Assembly (NCBI RefSeq): GCF_963678635.1
Contig: NC_087070.1
Span: 6,730,539-6,794,538 of the forward strand
DNA: 64,000 bases
Source of the DNA: Symsagittifera roscoffensis
Taxonomy: Eukaryota; Xenacoelomorpha; Acoela; Convolutidae
Direction: 5' to 3'
Shown here one piece after another: positions 43,641 to 55,038 of the stretch (positions are counted from its first letter, which is position 1; every line of letters begins with the position of its first letter). Below the pieces are notes generated by a model. The model was not told the origin of the DNA. It saw only the letters and a list, made by a program, of their open reading frames with translations, and searched no databases. Both the position numbers and the translations under genes were made by a program.

Positions 43641-44950
43641 ACAACGAATGATTTGTCGTTTTCTTCAAAAATTGGATCAAACCTGAAGACTCAGAGATTT
43701 TGCTGGATGAAATACTTCTAAAGGCGAATGACGCAAAAGAAAATCAAATCAAGATAAATAATTAAACTTCAAGCTACTAAACACATGCAGTTGTCAAACT
43801 TTGGACATACCTTTGTGAAAACTCGAAAACAAAAGAAAGCAATGTGATTGAAGTTTGATTTAGAATTGATTTTTTAGCCACAGTCAAATTTTGGCAATGT
43901 GGTCTTTGAATAATGAATGTATTTGTTTTGTTGTTTGTTCTGCGATACCTGAATGTTTACAGGGGATGGTACACTGGAGGCGGGAGCCATGCCTGCAGAC
44001 CGGCTTAACATTAAAAAATAATGTCTTTTAGCATAAAAAAACCGCATATTCTACTTTTTAAAATTTTGAGTTAGGTATGTAATTTTATTCAGAAAATCAT
44101 ACAACCGGAAATCAATCCTTCAAGTTAGCCGCACAAAGTTTTGTTCAATAATAAGGAAATTTTAAAATTTATTGATTTAGATGGATCACATACGTTCAGT
44201 TCCATGTAATATGAATTACAGCCAACAGACATTTTTAAAAATAAATATTTTTGATGGAATTAAAACAGTTTGAAATTCAAATTTATGATTAACACTTTTT
44301 TGATAAAATTAGGCCAATTAGAGAAATCTAGATTAGTAGGTAAAGTTTTCATTTCGCTGGAAAATCTGATATTTAAAATCCACTTTCAAAACTAGAAAAC
44401 GATCATGTTTTTCTTGAATTTTACAATTTCGCTTTTCGATAGTGGAGCTTGCCTGCATTTTACCAAAGAAAACGAAATCAAATGTCATACCACGAAAAAT
44501 ATTTTTGAGGCAGAACAAAATTTAAGACATTTTATGAAAAAAAACGAAAAAAACCAGCGCGAAAAACAAAAGAGTCTGAAACACGGTCAATGAATCTTAA
44601 AAACCAGCATAAGCAGCATTAATAATCCGAGTCGCGGTTTAAGCAAAAAAATTTGCAATTTAGCAAAAAGTTTTTGAATCATTTAGCAAGCACCCATTCA
44701 ATTTGCAATCATTTTTGAGCTTGCGTGAATCAAACAATAGAAATTTTGAGCGCAAAACACTTGCCATCAATAAGCAAAAACTGAAAAATTGACACAGGAA
44801 AACTATGTTTCAGACATCAAACAAATTACTTGCCAAAGTTTTGTTATTAAAAATCGAAAGCTTTTAGCAGAAATTACTGGCAAAAGCCAAGGACATATTT
44901 TTCTACAAGTTTTTCAGAGTTTGAAGCAACCAATCAAGACAGTCAACACA
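43641..44950. other. AT-rich DNA, nothing recognised
   Basis: A short GC-rich spot (GGAGGCGGGAGCCATGCCTG, 43977-43996) lies here, unexplained. Confidence 0.35.
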
Positions 44951-44992
44951 GATCACTGTGCAAGTAGCAGTGAATGTTTCAATCATAATTTT
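44951..44992 (+). repeat. R3 head fragment
   Basis: GATCACTGTGCAAGTAGCAG then TGAATGTTTC matches the R3 head only. Confidence 0.5.
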
Positions 44993-46830
44993 GAACGAAA
45001 ATGATTTCAAAATACTCAAAAGTTGTAGTATTAGTGCTTTATTGAAATGAAACTTGAGATATATGAGAAGACCAGATTATAACTTGTTTTTAGTTCTAAC
45101 AATGATCAAGAAAATGCAAAGCAGCAATTTCCAGTCGGTCAAAAAACTACTTTATTTGCAATTTATCATTCGGAATTGAAATAACGAATAAAAGGGCTTT
45201 CATAAGATAACCCATTTGATCTCAAACAAGCTTGTTTTGAGATATTTGCAATTCCGGGGAAAACCATTCTTTCCAACTCCTCGAGTAGCCCGAACAAACA
45301 CCTCAGTGCAAAAAACTTCGATCTGTTTGCCTCTCTCAGCGTTTTTTAAGGATCAATGTGAGAAAAGGATGAAAATAAAATTAGAACAAACATTGTTTCC
45401 TTTTTCTAAGAATTGTAACCGCGAAAAAAACCTGCCATTTTCTAATTTCAACTGAGCAATGAACTTAAGTTTTTTTTTCCATTTTTTTGTCATTTCATCC
45501 GCAACTAAACAAGGTAAGTATTGAGTTTTTGAAACATATTTATTGATATATTTTGAAAGGATCTATTGGAGAAAAATTTTATTTTGTATTTGTAGATGGC
45601 TTATCAATTAAAACATGTTATAATGTTTTTTTTTCTTTTGAAATATCTTCGATTGCAGCAGAAGAAAAAAGAACTAATTTGGAAACATTTTGGACGCACA
45701 GATATTTTTCGCGAAGACAAGTAGTAATTTGACATTTTGATATTTTTGACATTTTTATATAGCGCAAAAAAATAACAAAAAACGACCTAAAAATTGATTA
45801 GACCAAAGATAAAAACCAGCTGCTTTTCACAGAGAAATTCTGCGCTAGTGATTGAAACGCAAAACAGTTTCAACAAAACAAGTGGTATTATGACTGGTCT
45901 GGCCGTGAATCGATCAGATTACAATAAACGATCATATTGGTTTATTATTCGCTTCAAGCTCTATTTGTTATTTGTTCAATGGACAAAAAGACCTTGAAAT
46001 GAAAATTTTGGAGGAACTATAACCGGTTTTCTTTAGCCAGTTTTAATCATTTTAAAGTTTTAATCACTTTTAAAGTCAAAATGATCTTGTGTTTGTAAAC
46101 AAATTTATACTTTTTACTAATGCTTTCGGCTTTTTCTTCTTAAAGCGCAAAAATATGTTGAGAAAAAGCTCAACTTTTAAGTGAAATAAAATTCTGCAAA
46201 TAAGAACTCAAACTCATTTTGCCGTGTTCAAGGATGCTTAACAAACAAAAACACCTCAATACGAAATCATGATTGACTGAAAATCATGCTAAATTTATGC
46301 CAAATATGCCAAGTAACACCTCGAAACAAAGTTTTCAAGATTCGATTGATTAAGGTCCTTTTGAACAACTCTATCAAATAATGTCAAATTTTATATATTG
46401 TATTTTATCTGGTTACAAAGAAAACCGATATATTGTTTTCCAACGCCAAGAAAAATTTTTAAAATTTCTTAAATTTTGATTTGGTCCCAACTAAAACTTT
46501 TTTTCATTACAGATGAATTACAAACGTTTTGAATTACAGATGAGGTAGGAAGTTTCTTGGATTAGCAAATTTAAAAAATTGAATCGCATTAGTTTTACAT
46601 TGAAATTTAGCTTAACTAGTTTTTTATAGTTTTCATGGCTTTGCTATTTTAACCACAACTCTAATTTTGGAGAAAAACAACGAAAGACATTAAGAAGAAA
46701 AAAAAACATTTTAACGCTTAATCTTTTAAAAGTTTTTAAGCGCGCAATGGCAAACTCTAAGATATGACGTATAATTTTTCCAAACTTTGCTTTTATCGAG
46801 AAGGGTGTGGCCTTATTGTTGGGTAAAGTA
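44993..46830. other. AT-rich DNA, nothing firm
   Basis: Two plus-strand frames (45216-45455, 45794-45997) are somewhat protein-like but unsupported. No shared repeat was identified. Confidence 0.3.
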
Positions 46831-47537
46831 CAGTGCTGATTTAAATTATCCGGACAAAATGAACAAAACTTGAATTTTCAAACACGTTTTTCTCAAATTG
46901 GGTTAAAATTAGACAAAAAGTGTCGAGAACAAAATTTGCTTAGAGTTTCTTCAGAATTATTATGGTGCAATTAATTCTCCTCCGAAAATCTCAACCAACA
47001 TTTTACACCAAAAATGAGTAATTTTAGTTTTTTCAACCAATCAAAAATTGCACTGAAACTTATATCACAGGAAGCCTTTTACTTAGCCCAACAAAATTCT
47101 AGAAGGGTTGAATCTTCAAAAACCTGTATAAGAGAAAATATTTTAGCTTCGTAGTCAAGAAATGTGATTTTTACTAAATAAAACCCAAAATCTTTGTTTA
47201 AAATAAATTTTGAACAATTTACCCAATTTTTTGGAGATTCGATTTTCTAGAACTTTGCTGTTCTGGACAAGAGGCTTCTTGTCATATGTTTTCCTCATCA
47301 TTTAACATTGTAGTTTCAGCGTAATTCTTGATTAATTGCAAAAAGCCAAAATGACCCATTTTTGTGGTAAAATTTTGGCTGAGAATTTCGGAGAAAGAAT
47401 TGCTCCATATTAATTCTGATGAAATTCTAAGAAACTTTTGTTCGCGTCACCCTTTGTCTAATCTTAACCCAAATTGAGAAAAATGCCTTTGAAAATCCAT
47501 TGTGTTCGTTCTGTCCTGATAATTTAAATCAGCACTG
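46831..47537. mobile_element. Palindromic MITE, Tc1/mariner/pogo-like, copy 2
   Basis: The 707-bp element has CAGTGCTGATTTAAATTATC at the left, the inverse at the right, and TA on each side (46829-46830, 47538-47539). The arms are more diverged than in copy 1. The central spacer (GAAATGTGATTTTTACTAAA, AAAACCC) is the reverse complement of the spacer of copy 1, so the two elements lie in opposite orientation. Confidence 0.85.
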
Positions 47538-47647
47538 TATATAAAAGTTAGGCTAATAAAAAATGAAGAACTTAACTCTAAAACTGCACAATGGACAGAA
47601 AGTTATTTGTGGGGCCGTATTGTAGGATTTTGGTTGAAAAATTTCTC

Positions 47648-47961
47648 GGTTTTTCAAGCCAGCCATTTTGATAATTTTAATTATACCAAAACCATTAAAT
47701 AACCACCGTATTTTGTGCCAAAAAAGCTATCTAAATGTTTTAAAAGTATCAAAAAGTATGTGCTAATTGGGCAGCTAAGGTCGAATTTCTGAAAGGACGG
47801 CCAAAATTTTCCCAAAACAATTTCAAGATGGGCCGAGAAAGTTATGGAATAATCTAATCTTTTGTAACCAACCATACTTTCCAAACTTACCCACATTGAT
47901 GATATTATTAGTGTTTCTGACTGTTATAAGTCGCAGCTTTTCACTCCAGGAACTGAGAAAT
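47648..47961 (-). repeat. Family D repeat, reverse copy
   Basis: Reversed, it contains GCAGC..., ACAGTCAGAAACAC, TATCATCAATG, ATGGTTGGTTACAAAAGATT, TCGGCCCATCTT and TTTTTGATAC, in the order seen at 50364-50653. A minus-strand 71-codon frame (47681-47896) falls inside it. The class is unknown. Confidence 0.7.
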
Positions 47962-48361
47962 AAATGAAATAATCTGATTAAATCAGTAAAAAGTGGGATT
48001 TTGGAAATTGGACAGGTGCTATAAATACCCTTTTCTGGGAATTTATTCTGCTCTATTAACTAGATACGCATGTAATTTCCTCTTGGTTCTCAAATGACAA
48101 AAGAGTGAAATTGTTGTTTTTGTTTATTGTCGACACATAAATTCAGGGTCTTAAATGGGTCCCAATTTATAAATTAGGAGTATTCTTAAATTAGATACGT
48201 GAAAGTAGTTTATTACCTGACCCAAAAGCACAAATTAGCTGGAGGGAATAAGAATTTATCATTACCAGTAGAGAAAAAGCATTAAGATACAGGGGGTTGG
48301 ACCACGTCAAAAAGGCATTAAACGTTATCGATAGAGATAAAAGTCGATTCTAACTTTCATA

Positions 48362-48540
48362 AGGGGCGGGTCTAGAAAACTTTTGAGGTGTGGAGGCAGA
48401 TTTTCGAAAAAAAAAAATTTTGTAAAAAATTCTCAATCATTAAAAAGATACTTAATTTTGCCAAATTTTTCCAAAATAGTACCAAAAAGAGGACATTTTG
48501 GGTAGTCAGAGGGCCGAATCCCTCCTCGGTTTATCCGTGG
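48362..48540 (-). mobile_element. R1 deletion derivative, reverse
   Basis: It starts AGGGGCGGGTCTAGAAAACT and reaches GGGCCGAATCCCTCC and TTTATCCGTGG, lacking most of the interior. Confidence 0.6.
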
Positions 48541-48966
48541 TTCGTATAAATTTTGTCAAAATTACCGATTTTAAAAATTGGAATGGTTTTAACTCAGTAG
48601 TCTTGTCGTTAAATCAACGTGGTAAAAAAGGGAAACAGAAAATTCATCATTTGATTAGAAAATAAATTCATGAAGCTCAAGTCAGACCACTAATAAGAAA
48701 AGTAATTGTAGTCTCAATATGCTTTGCGGCTTCTTTAACATTATCTACTTTTTGCTAGCTTGTTGGTTTGAACTCCCCTAAGAAACAAAAAAAATCAGAA
48801 CAAAACAATAGTTCGGCAGCAGGTATGCTGTAAGGTTTTTCTGTTTTTTTTTAAACTGTTTTTGTATTTTTTAATATAAAGCAGTCATTCCTACCTTAAT
48901 TTCTAACATTGTTTTCAATCCCAGATTATTTTCAAAAAATTGCTATTTCAATTATCACCATTCGAT

Positions 48967-49132
48967 GGTTAACCCCCTTCCCTCATGTTAAAGGGAGTGG
49001 GTTCGATGGTTCGACGGGGTGGGGTTTTTAATGGTTGAATGGGGGAGAAAAATGGTTGAACGGAGGGGGGGGGGGGCGGTGACCAGAGGCCCCAATTTAA
49101 TGAACATGGGTAATGGGGAAGGGGGTTAAACC
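48967..49132. repeat. Foldback with G-rich interior
   Basis: GGTTAACCCCCTTCCC at 48967 faces GGGGAAGGGGGTTAAACC ending at 49132. Between them are repeats of ATGGTTGAA(T/C)GG and runs of up to 12 G (quadruplex-prone). It abuts the R1 copy at 49160. Confidence 0.75.
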
Positions 49133-49159
49133 TGAGTGGACGCGGTAGTAAAAAAAACT

Positions 49160-49550
49160 CCCCTCTCATGGATTCGACCCCCTGCCGATCCAAAAGGACC
49201 CCCCTTTGTACTATTTTAAAAAATTCAATTTTGGTAACGGACCCTAAAAATTTTCTAAAAGCGCCTTTGGCGCCAACATAAATAAATTTTGAGGAGGGAG
49301 CGCGCGCCGAAAAAACGCAATTTTTTGGTCGAAATTTTCCAAAAAATACCTAAAAACGCCTTTTTGGTCTGTGTTTTCAACAAAATTTTGCCTGCGGCGC
49401 AAAAAATTTGGCAAAAAAAACGGTCTTTTTAGTGCTTTGATAGAGCTCAGAAAACCAATTTGGTCGACCTAAAAGAAAGAACGACAAAGGTTTTGAATTT
49501 TTTTTTGAAATTCCTCCCCCCCTCGAGAAAATCCTAGATCCCCCCTGGAT
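49160..49550 (+). mobile_element. R1 (hAT-like MITE), nearly full
   Basis: CTCATGGATTCGACCCCCTG, AACGGACCCTAAAAATTTTC, GCGCCTTTGGCGCC, GGGAGCGCGCGCCGAAAAAA, TTTTGCCTGCGGCGC, CCAATTTGGTCGACCTAAAA and CTCGAGAAAATCCTAGATCC are all present in order. The left end is replaced by other sequence. Confidence 0.85.
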
Positions 49551-49599
49551 CAGTTGATTGTATTTGAATTTTAAACTGTTTTGCTCATTATAACCGTAC

Positions 49600-49910
49600 A
49601 GTTATGGAAAAAAAATTATCAAAATTAGCTTTAAAAAGATTGACTATAATCAATCATAAAGGATTATAATGGATTTTGATCTCAAAAATAATCAATTAAC
49701 ATGGATGGATAACCTTGACAAGAATAGTTAATTTCAATGTCAAAAATAATGGAGTATAATCAATTTTATTGAACTTTGTTTTGAAAGTAATAAATTATAA
49801 TGACAATATGTTCAATTTCGAGTCCCGAATTTTACATTTATAATTGATTAAATGGATTGGTTTTGTGTTGGAAATCCATTATAATCAATTAAAATCGATG
49901 TGTCTTTGGT
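49600..49910. repeat. Dense ATTATAATCAATT-type palindromic words
   Basis: GGATTATAATGGATTTTGAT at 49663 is inverted at about 49867-49885 (GAAATCCATTATAATCAATT), with further TATAATCAATT and ATAATTGATT copies between. It may be a MITE of about 250 bp, or simple-sequence drift. Confidence 0.4.
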
Positions 49911-50363
49911 GCGGGGTAATTCCAGACAACACAAAAAATTAAAAGTGAAGATTTTTAATTTACTTTTCATTAATTTTTCACTTTAATCAACTTGAGATTC
50001 AACTTGAAGCCTTAAACGTAGTTTCACTCGAAGAACCAGGTCTGAATTAAATTAGCGATTGCTCTTTAATGGCGATAAAAAATTGTCTGTTAAAAAACTG
50101 GAATGAAAATTAAAACGAACAAGTCTTAAAAAGACCGGATAAATTGGGTTCAGTTTGTCAATGCCGAAAATTTTATTTTTGAAATTTTCAGCGAAAAAAG
50201 ACTTATCCCAGTTTGGCAAAAAAGGAATTGTTTTTTGGTTGAAGATCAATAAAAATATTTCTCAAAACAAATTCCTGTTGGAGTTTTTAAAGTGTGGGCG
50301 GTGCATTTTTCGAGTGGGGTTGTGGGGGTAGGGGGGAGACGGAATTCAAAAAAATTTAAAAAT

Positions 50364-50653
50364 TACTTCTCAGTTCCTGTAGTTAAAGGCTGCGAATTAT
50401 AACCGTCAGAAACAGTAACAGTATCATCAATTTAGATAAATTTGGAATGAATGGTTGGTTACAAAAAATTAGATAAGAACATAAATTTCACGGCCCATCT
50501 TGAATTTTTTCGGTAAACTTTCGACCGTTTTTCAAGAAATTCGATCTACGCTGCCCAAATAGCACCTACTTTTTGATATTTTTGACAATTTTAAACGTTT
50601 AGATAGTTTTTTGTTGGAGCTAAAATTATCAAAATGAAAAAAGTCGAAAATTA
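50364..50653 (+). repeat. Family D repeat, forward copy
   Basis: CTTCTCAGTTCCTGTAG, GGCTGCGAATTATAACCGTC, GTATCATCAATTTAG, ATGGTTGGTTACAAAAAATT, CACGGCCCATCTTG and ACTTTTTGATATTTTTGAC match the reversed sequence at 47648-47961. Confidence 0.7.
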
Positions 50654-50886
50654 TTTTAACTAAGAACCCCTCCCACGGTCCCGAAAAAAACTTTCTATTC
50701 AAAGTGCAATTTGACAGTTACATTTTTCATTAGCTTTTATTTTATATACTTTGCTCAACAGGAAAACCACGCCCAATTTTTGAAAACAGCTAATATTTGG
50801 AAAAAATATACGTAATATATTAAAATTTTGGTGGTTTTTGCGCACGTAAAAACCTTGTGTTATTTAAAAAATTTAATTAATAAAAG

Positions 50887-51017
50887 CAGGGGCGGATCCA
50901 ATATTTTCTCGAGGGGGTGGGGTTGGATTTCCATCAATTTTTCTAAATTTTATCAATTTTTTGTTGATCGACCAAATTGATTTTCCGAGCACTCCAAGAG
51001 CATTCCCAAAGACCTTA
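50887..51017 (-). mobile_element. R1 end fragment, reverse
   Basis: CAGGGGCGGATCCAATATTT then TCTCGAGGGGG, GATCGACCAAATTGATTTTC and GAGCACTCCAAGAGC. The element breaks off after about 130 bp. Confidence 0.7.
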
Positions 51018-51066
51018 ATTGACGCCCCCTTCACCACCAAAAGAGTCCATCCGTTAGTACAAACAG

Positions 51067-51350
51067 TATCGGATTTATGGGGGCGGGGAGCGAACGCTTC
51101 TCCTCAGTGATTCGATACCCTGACTATTCAAAGGGTCCCTCTTTGAAACTATTTTAAGACCTCCATTTTTGGTTTTCTGACTGGAAAACTTTTCAAAAGC
51201 GCCAATTGTCCAAAAAAAGCCTAAAAACGCCTTTTTTGGCCTTTTTTTAAAAAACTCCTGCGGCGCAAATCCTTTGGTCAAAACATGGTCTTCTTAGCGG
51301 TTTCGAAGAGATCGGAAAGTTCATTTGATCGACCTTAAAAAAAACATCTT
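51067..51350 (+). mobile_element. R1 copy, forward, both ends eroded
   Basis: ATCGGATTTATGGGGGCGGG, AGTGATTCGATACCCTGACT, AAAAGCGCCAATTG, CTCCTGCGGCGCAAAT and TTCATTTGATCGACCTTAAA are in R1 order, with an internal deletion. Confidence 0.7.
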
Positions 51351-51470
51351 TTTTCGGCCGACTATTCCTATAGTTTTTCTAATTTATACTTATTTTGAGG
51401 GGGGCACTATTTCCTGCCTAGCGACTAACTACTATTATTGAACTCATTTGCAGCCGTTTTTTGCGAGCAA

Positions 51471-51752
51471 TCAAAGAATTGGTTTCCAATTTAAAAAATT
51501 AGGAAATTCTATCTCAGAGAAATTAGAATCATCAAAATTCAGACATCCATTCTCATTCACTCTCATAGCGGCAAATGAGTTGATTTTTTTGCGATAAGTT
51601 GCCTTTTTTTCTGGACTCCAGATTACATATTTTAAACTGAAGATATTTTTATAAGAGCATTTATTAGCTAGGAATTTTCGTTCATTTTTGGAGGTTAGAG
51701 TTAATTTGACCTGTCTCACCTTAGTTATATCAAGAAGGTTGTTAAGAAATAT
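51471..51752 (-). CDS. Open minus-strand segment, candidate terminal exon
   Basis: The frame is open for 93 codons to a stop at 51471. Residues from the AAG|GTG junction near 51720 read VRQVKLTLTSKNERKFLANK, later SLKYVIWSPEKKATYRKKIN and NGCLNFDDSNFSEIEFPNFL. The mixed composition without long homopolymeric runs is unusual for this window. A pyrimidine-rich stretch (CAACCTTCTTGATATAACTAAG) precedes it. No family was recognised and no ATG is required if it is an internal or terminal exon. Confidence 0.25.
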   Translation of the reverse strand: MFLNNLLDITKVRQVKLTLTSKNERKFLANKCSYKNIFSLKYVIWSPEKKATYRKKINSFAAMRVNENGCLNFDDSNFSEIEFPNFLNWKPIL

Positions 51753-52116
51753 TCAGTAAGTATTTCGAGAAAGCGATATTAAATAAATGGTTATGGGTGT
51801 TGTTTGCACGACAGTGTTTTATATAACTTTTTATATATCTTTAACGAGCTGTGATAAAAATTGATTGAGTAGTCATAAACATAAGGGGAGCTTAAGGTTT
51901 TCCGTCACGCTGTAAATCTCAAGAAAAGCCAGGAACCAATGGGCTTTCCCAATCTCCCAGTAATTGTGCAAAAAGGGGGACTGGCTCTTAGAACAGTTTA
52001 TGGTATAATCACTATAATTAAACTGAGTCTACCATCTGCCTGAAAATTATTACACCAGTGTGAAATAACTGAACAAACAAGACAACAAAGAACAAAGTGT
52101 GTGTGAACACGTGTGA

Positions 52117-52295
52117 TCACATTTTCCCTTGCCGCCGGGGCAACTTGAAATTTTCTTGCCGCCAAAAAATTTGATTAATGCCTTCTTTAAGGATCAAATT
52201 GATGCAATTCTTATTTCCATAAATTGAAATTTCACTCAGACACTTGGATTTATATACGAAGCGATGGAGTATTGAAAAAAGCACGAGGGAATTTC
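52117..52295 (-). CDS. Open minus-strand segment, possible exon
   Basis: It starts after TTTTTTGAAAG (52296) and runs 59 codons to a TGA at 52117: NSLVLFSILHRFVYKSKCLS ... KEGINQIFWRQ ... LPRRQGKM. If joined to the 52352-52510 segment through a 56-bp intron, the phases agree (G + GA). The donor of that intron, GTCAGG, is a poor match to consensus, which weakens the model. Confidence 0.2.
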
Positions 52296-52351
52296 CTTTC
52301 AAAAAATTTAAAATTAACCAAAATAGAATAAATTTGAAAATGAAACCTGAC

Positions 52352-52510
52352 CGATTTTAATGAGAAACAAATGTGCCATTTTGACGCCATAAGTGCCGAT
52401 CACATCTTGAATATTTATTTCCACTTCTTTGTGGATATATTCCAAAGCCATAATTGAGAGACGTTCTTCCTTATTATTAGATTGTAATTTGCGGTGGGTA
52501 TTCACAAGTA
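52352..52510 (-). CDS. Open minus-strand segment, possible exon
   Basis: The minus strand has a textbook-looking acceptor TTTTTCATTTTAG before 52510. The following frame reads LVNTHRKLQSNNKEERLSIM, then ALEYIHKEVEINIQDVIGTY and GVKMAHLFLIKI. However, the acceptor falls at the edge of the foldback repeat at 52509-52767, so it may be coincidental. The function is unknown. Confidence 0.2.
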
Positions 52511-52767
52511 CTAAAATGAAAAATCTGTCCCATTTGTACCAAAATGAAAAACCAATCGCGTTGGTACCAAAAATTTTAAATTGGCCGAACGACTACTAAG
52601 TCGTCTATTTTAAGATCTTGGCTTAATGTCGCCGGTGGGGAAACTGAACTAATAATTCGTTGGCTTGCAATTCGACCAATTAGATATCGAGTTGAAAAAT
52701 TTGGTACGAATGGGACCGATTTTTCATTTTGGTACAAATTAATCTTGGTACAAATGGGAGTTCACTG
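52509..52767. mobile_element. Foldback MITE built of GTACCAAAATGAAAAATC units
   Basis: The left side carries CTAAAATGAAAAATCTGTCC then CATTTGTACC, and a second partial unit (AAAATGAAAAACC, GTACC). The right side carries inverted units GGTACGAATGGGACCG, TTTTTCATTTTGGTAC and GGTACAAATGGGAG, ending CACTG at 52767. The CACTG end suggests a Tc1/mariner-like terminus, but the left end is not symmetrical. Confidence 0.6.
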
Positions 52768-52864
52768 TTATTTGCGTTTCATCTTGGAGACGAGTCATTC
52801 GACCGGAAATGCAGTGGGTGGACCATTCGGAAACGTTAGTGGTGCACTTTAATTTACAATGGTT

Positions 52865-53318
52865 TCGAAGAAAGTGCAGAATATCTATGCTTGGTGTGGT
52901 TTTTTTAATTCAGTCAATTTTTGACTTGTTAACAAAGCGTTTTGACGGATTTTTTTTTCATCTGTGAGATATTGTAACTCTAAGCTCAAAACAAGAAAAA
53001 ATACTTAACCTGTGCTTGTTTTTGTACAGTTACGGGCGTTTTTTGTACTTTTGAAAATTGCTAATTTGTCCATTTCGGGATAATTAAAGTGCGATGTATT
53101 GCATGTTTATAACACGCGTATGAAGCAAATTAATGAGTTCCAAGTTGAATTCAGGCCAGCATTTGAATCGCAATATCACAATAGGAGACGCTAAACACAC
53201 CCTTAATATTTTCATAGCGCGTGGTGGGAGAAAATGAAGAAAAAAATGCTTATTCAAGAAAAAAATTCATTTATACCTAGTCGGAAAATTCAGGGCTTTG
53301 CCCTGGTATACGAACAGA
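52865..53318 (+). mobile_element. R2 copy, diverged
   Basis: GAATATCTATGCTTGGTGTG, CTCTAAGCTCAAAAC, GGGATAATTAAAGTGCGATG, CATAGCGCGTGGTGGGAGA and, at the end, GTCGGAAAATTCAGGGCTTT then GCCCTGGTATACG. This copy has the perfect hairpin CAGGGCTTTGCCCTG at 53291-53305. Confidence 0.7.
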
Positions 53319-55038
53319 GTTGTTTTTGATAAAATCAAATTTTGAGTTCTGTGTTGAAAAAAGAATTTTATGAAAAAAAAAAACAGAATAACTGAACTGG
53401 CGGCTCACCAAATTAAATATTGAACTTAGAACTTTATTGGGCGCTCAAAACTGTCTGCAAGCTTGAATATGGTTGAACAAAATTGCTTAAAATTTTTACT
53501 CATTAAAAGACAGTTTAATCTTCTTAAACCTTTCTCGTGATGTGTTCCCATAATTTCTACCTATTTTTTTGCATAGATTTTTTAAACTTAAATTGCGATC
53601 CTTTATATCAAGTTTGGAAACAACTTACTAACAAAACTGATCAGAAATTGTCACCAATGCATGCACTTGTTGTCATTAACTTTAAAAAATTATTTTTCGA
53701 GAAACTTTTTGAAATTATTTTATTGGTTAGAAGAAGTGGGCTGATTTTAAACTCCAAATAATTTACAAAGAGCTAAGAATTTTTCAAAACTGTTCGGCAG
53801 TTAGATTGTGAAGTTATTTGAAAGCAAGTTGAAGTTTGCCCTGAAAAACAAACATTTTGAGTTTAACTTTTCCCGATATGGGTTTTCTCAGCTAAAATTT
53901 TTAGAACTATCCTTTTAAATTCAGAATCAACTAAGAAAGTTTGATGTGATTTTCTATATTTTTCTCTGGTCTTAGTCAAACTTGTCTGAAAAACAACCCA
54001 TAAATGTACGTGCTTTGATCATAAAAACCTTAATCATATATTTTCATCTCTTTTTATCAGAGAATCTGATTAACTTATTAGTTTCAAACTTGTCTCTTTT
54101 TGGAGTTTTTTTATAATTTACAATTTATAATGGTGATTTTATAATTTAAATGTAAAAATCAAGCATTTTTTGACTGAAATAAAAAAATTGTATCACAATT
54201 TATGTTATTATTGAACTCTGTGAGTCCAATTATTTCACATTTAAGTTCGTAAGTCTGGTAACAGAAAAAAAAACATTTTTGATTTTGACTTCCTAAATTT
54301 TTTTGGAAATTGAACTGATAACAAAAATTGAGCCTGAACTCAATAAATGAGAGCAACACGAAATGGAATTGTTTTGCATTGCACATTTTACGATGAAGTG
54401 GAAATAAAAAGCCCAGTTCTCACGCAAACAAAATTATGTTCAAAACAGAAGAGCAAAACTTAGTTCCCTGGTGAAATTCTGAAAACTTTTCGCAGATTTT
54501 CAGAAATAATTTTCAAAACACTTTTGATTTTTGTTACTACGAAAACTTCACCAAGTGGAAAGGAGCTATGGTATTGGTGTGTTTTTCTTGAACAATTTAA
54601 ACGTAATTTTGAGCTAGAAACAGCTTATTGTCTTATTGAATCCCTCTCACCGACTAGAATTTAAGGAAAAATAAATCGTGAAAAAAGAAATCAAATCTTA
54701 TAAATTGAAATATTTTTCCTTGCCTATTTTTTGCTAATTACTCTTCTGAAATTTTTGTAGTCTAACCATTCTGTGATGCATCGGAAGGAGCTGCTATCCA
54801 TTTCAAATTCTGATTATAGCTGAAATTAAAGGGCAACGAAAACTCAGATATCTTGAAATTATGTCACATATCCTCGATCATCCAAGTTCATGATTATCAC
54901 TTTTAAACAATGATCCTCGAATCATAAAAATTGAGAAATAATGAAATTTCATTTTCAACGAAAATATCTTAACTAACTAAGTTTTCAATTTGATAAGTTT
55001 TGTACCGGAGATAATTTAAGTCTCATATTCTATATATC
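53319..55038. other. AT-rich DNA, nothing recognised
   Basis: Frames at 53537-53761 (+) and 54159-54386 (-) are AT-biased and unsupported. Confidence 0.35.

Noticed and set aside
47681..47896. 71-codon minus-strand frame
   Set aside because: It lies wholly inside the family D repeat; the corresponding region of the other copy is not open in the same way.
48969..49193. Pro-rich 74-codon minus-strand frame
   Set aside because: It translates the G-rich foldback and the R1 end; the Pro runs come from the G homopolymers.
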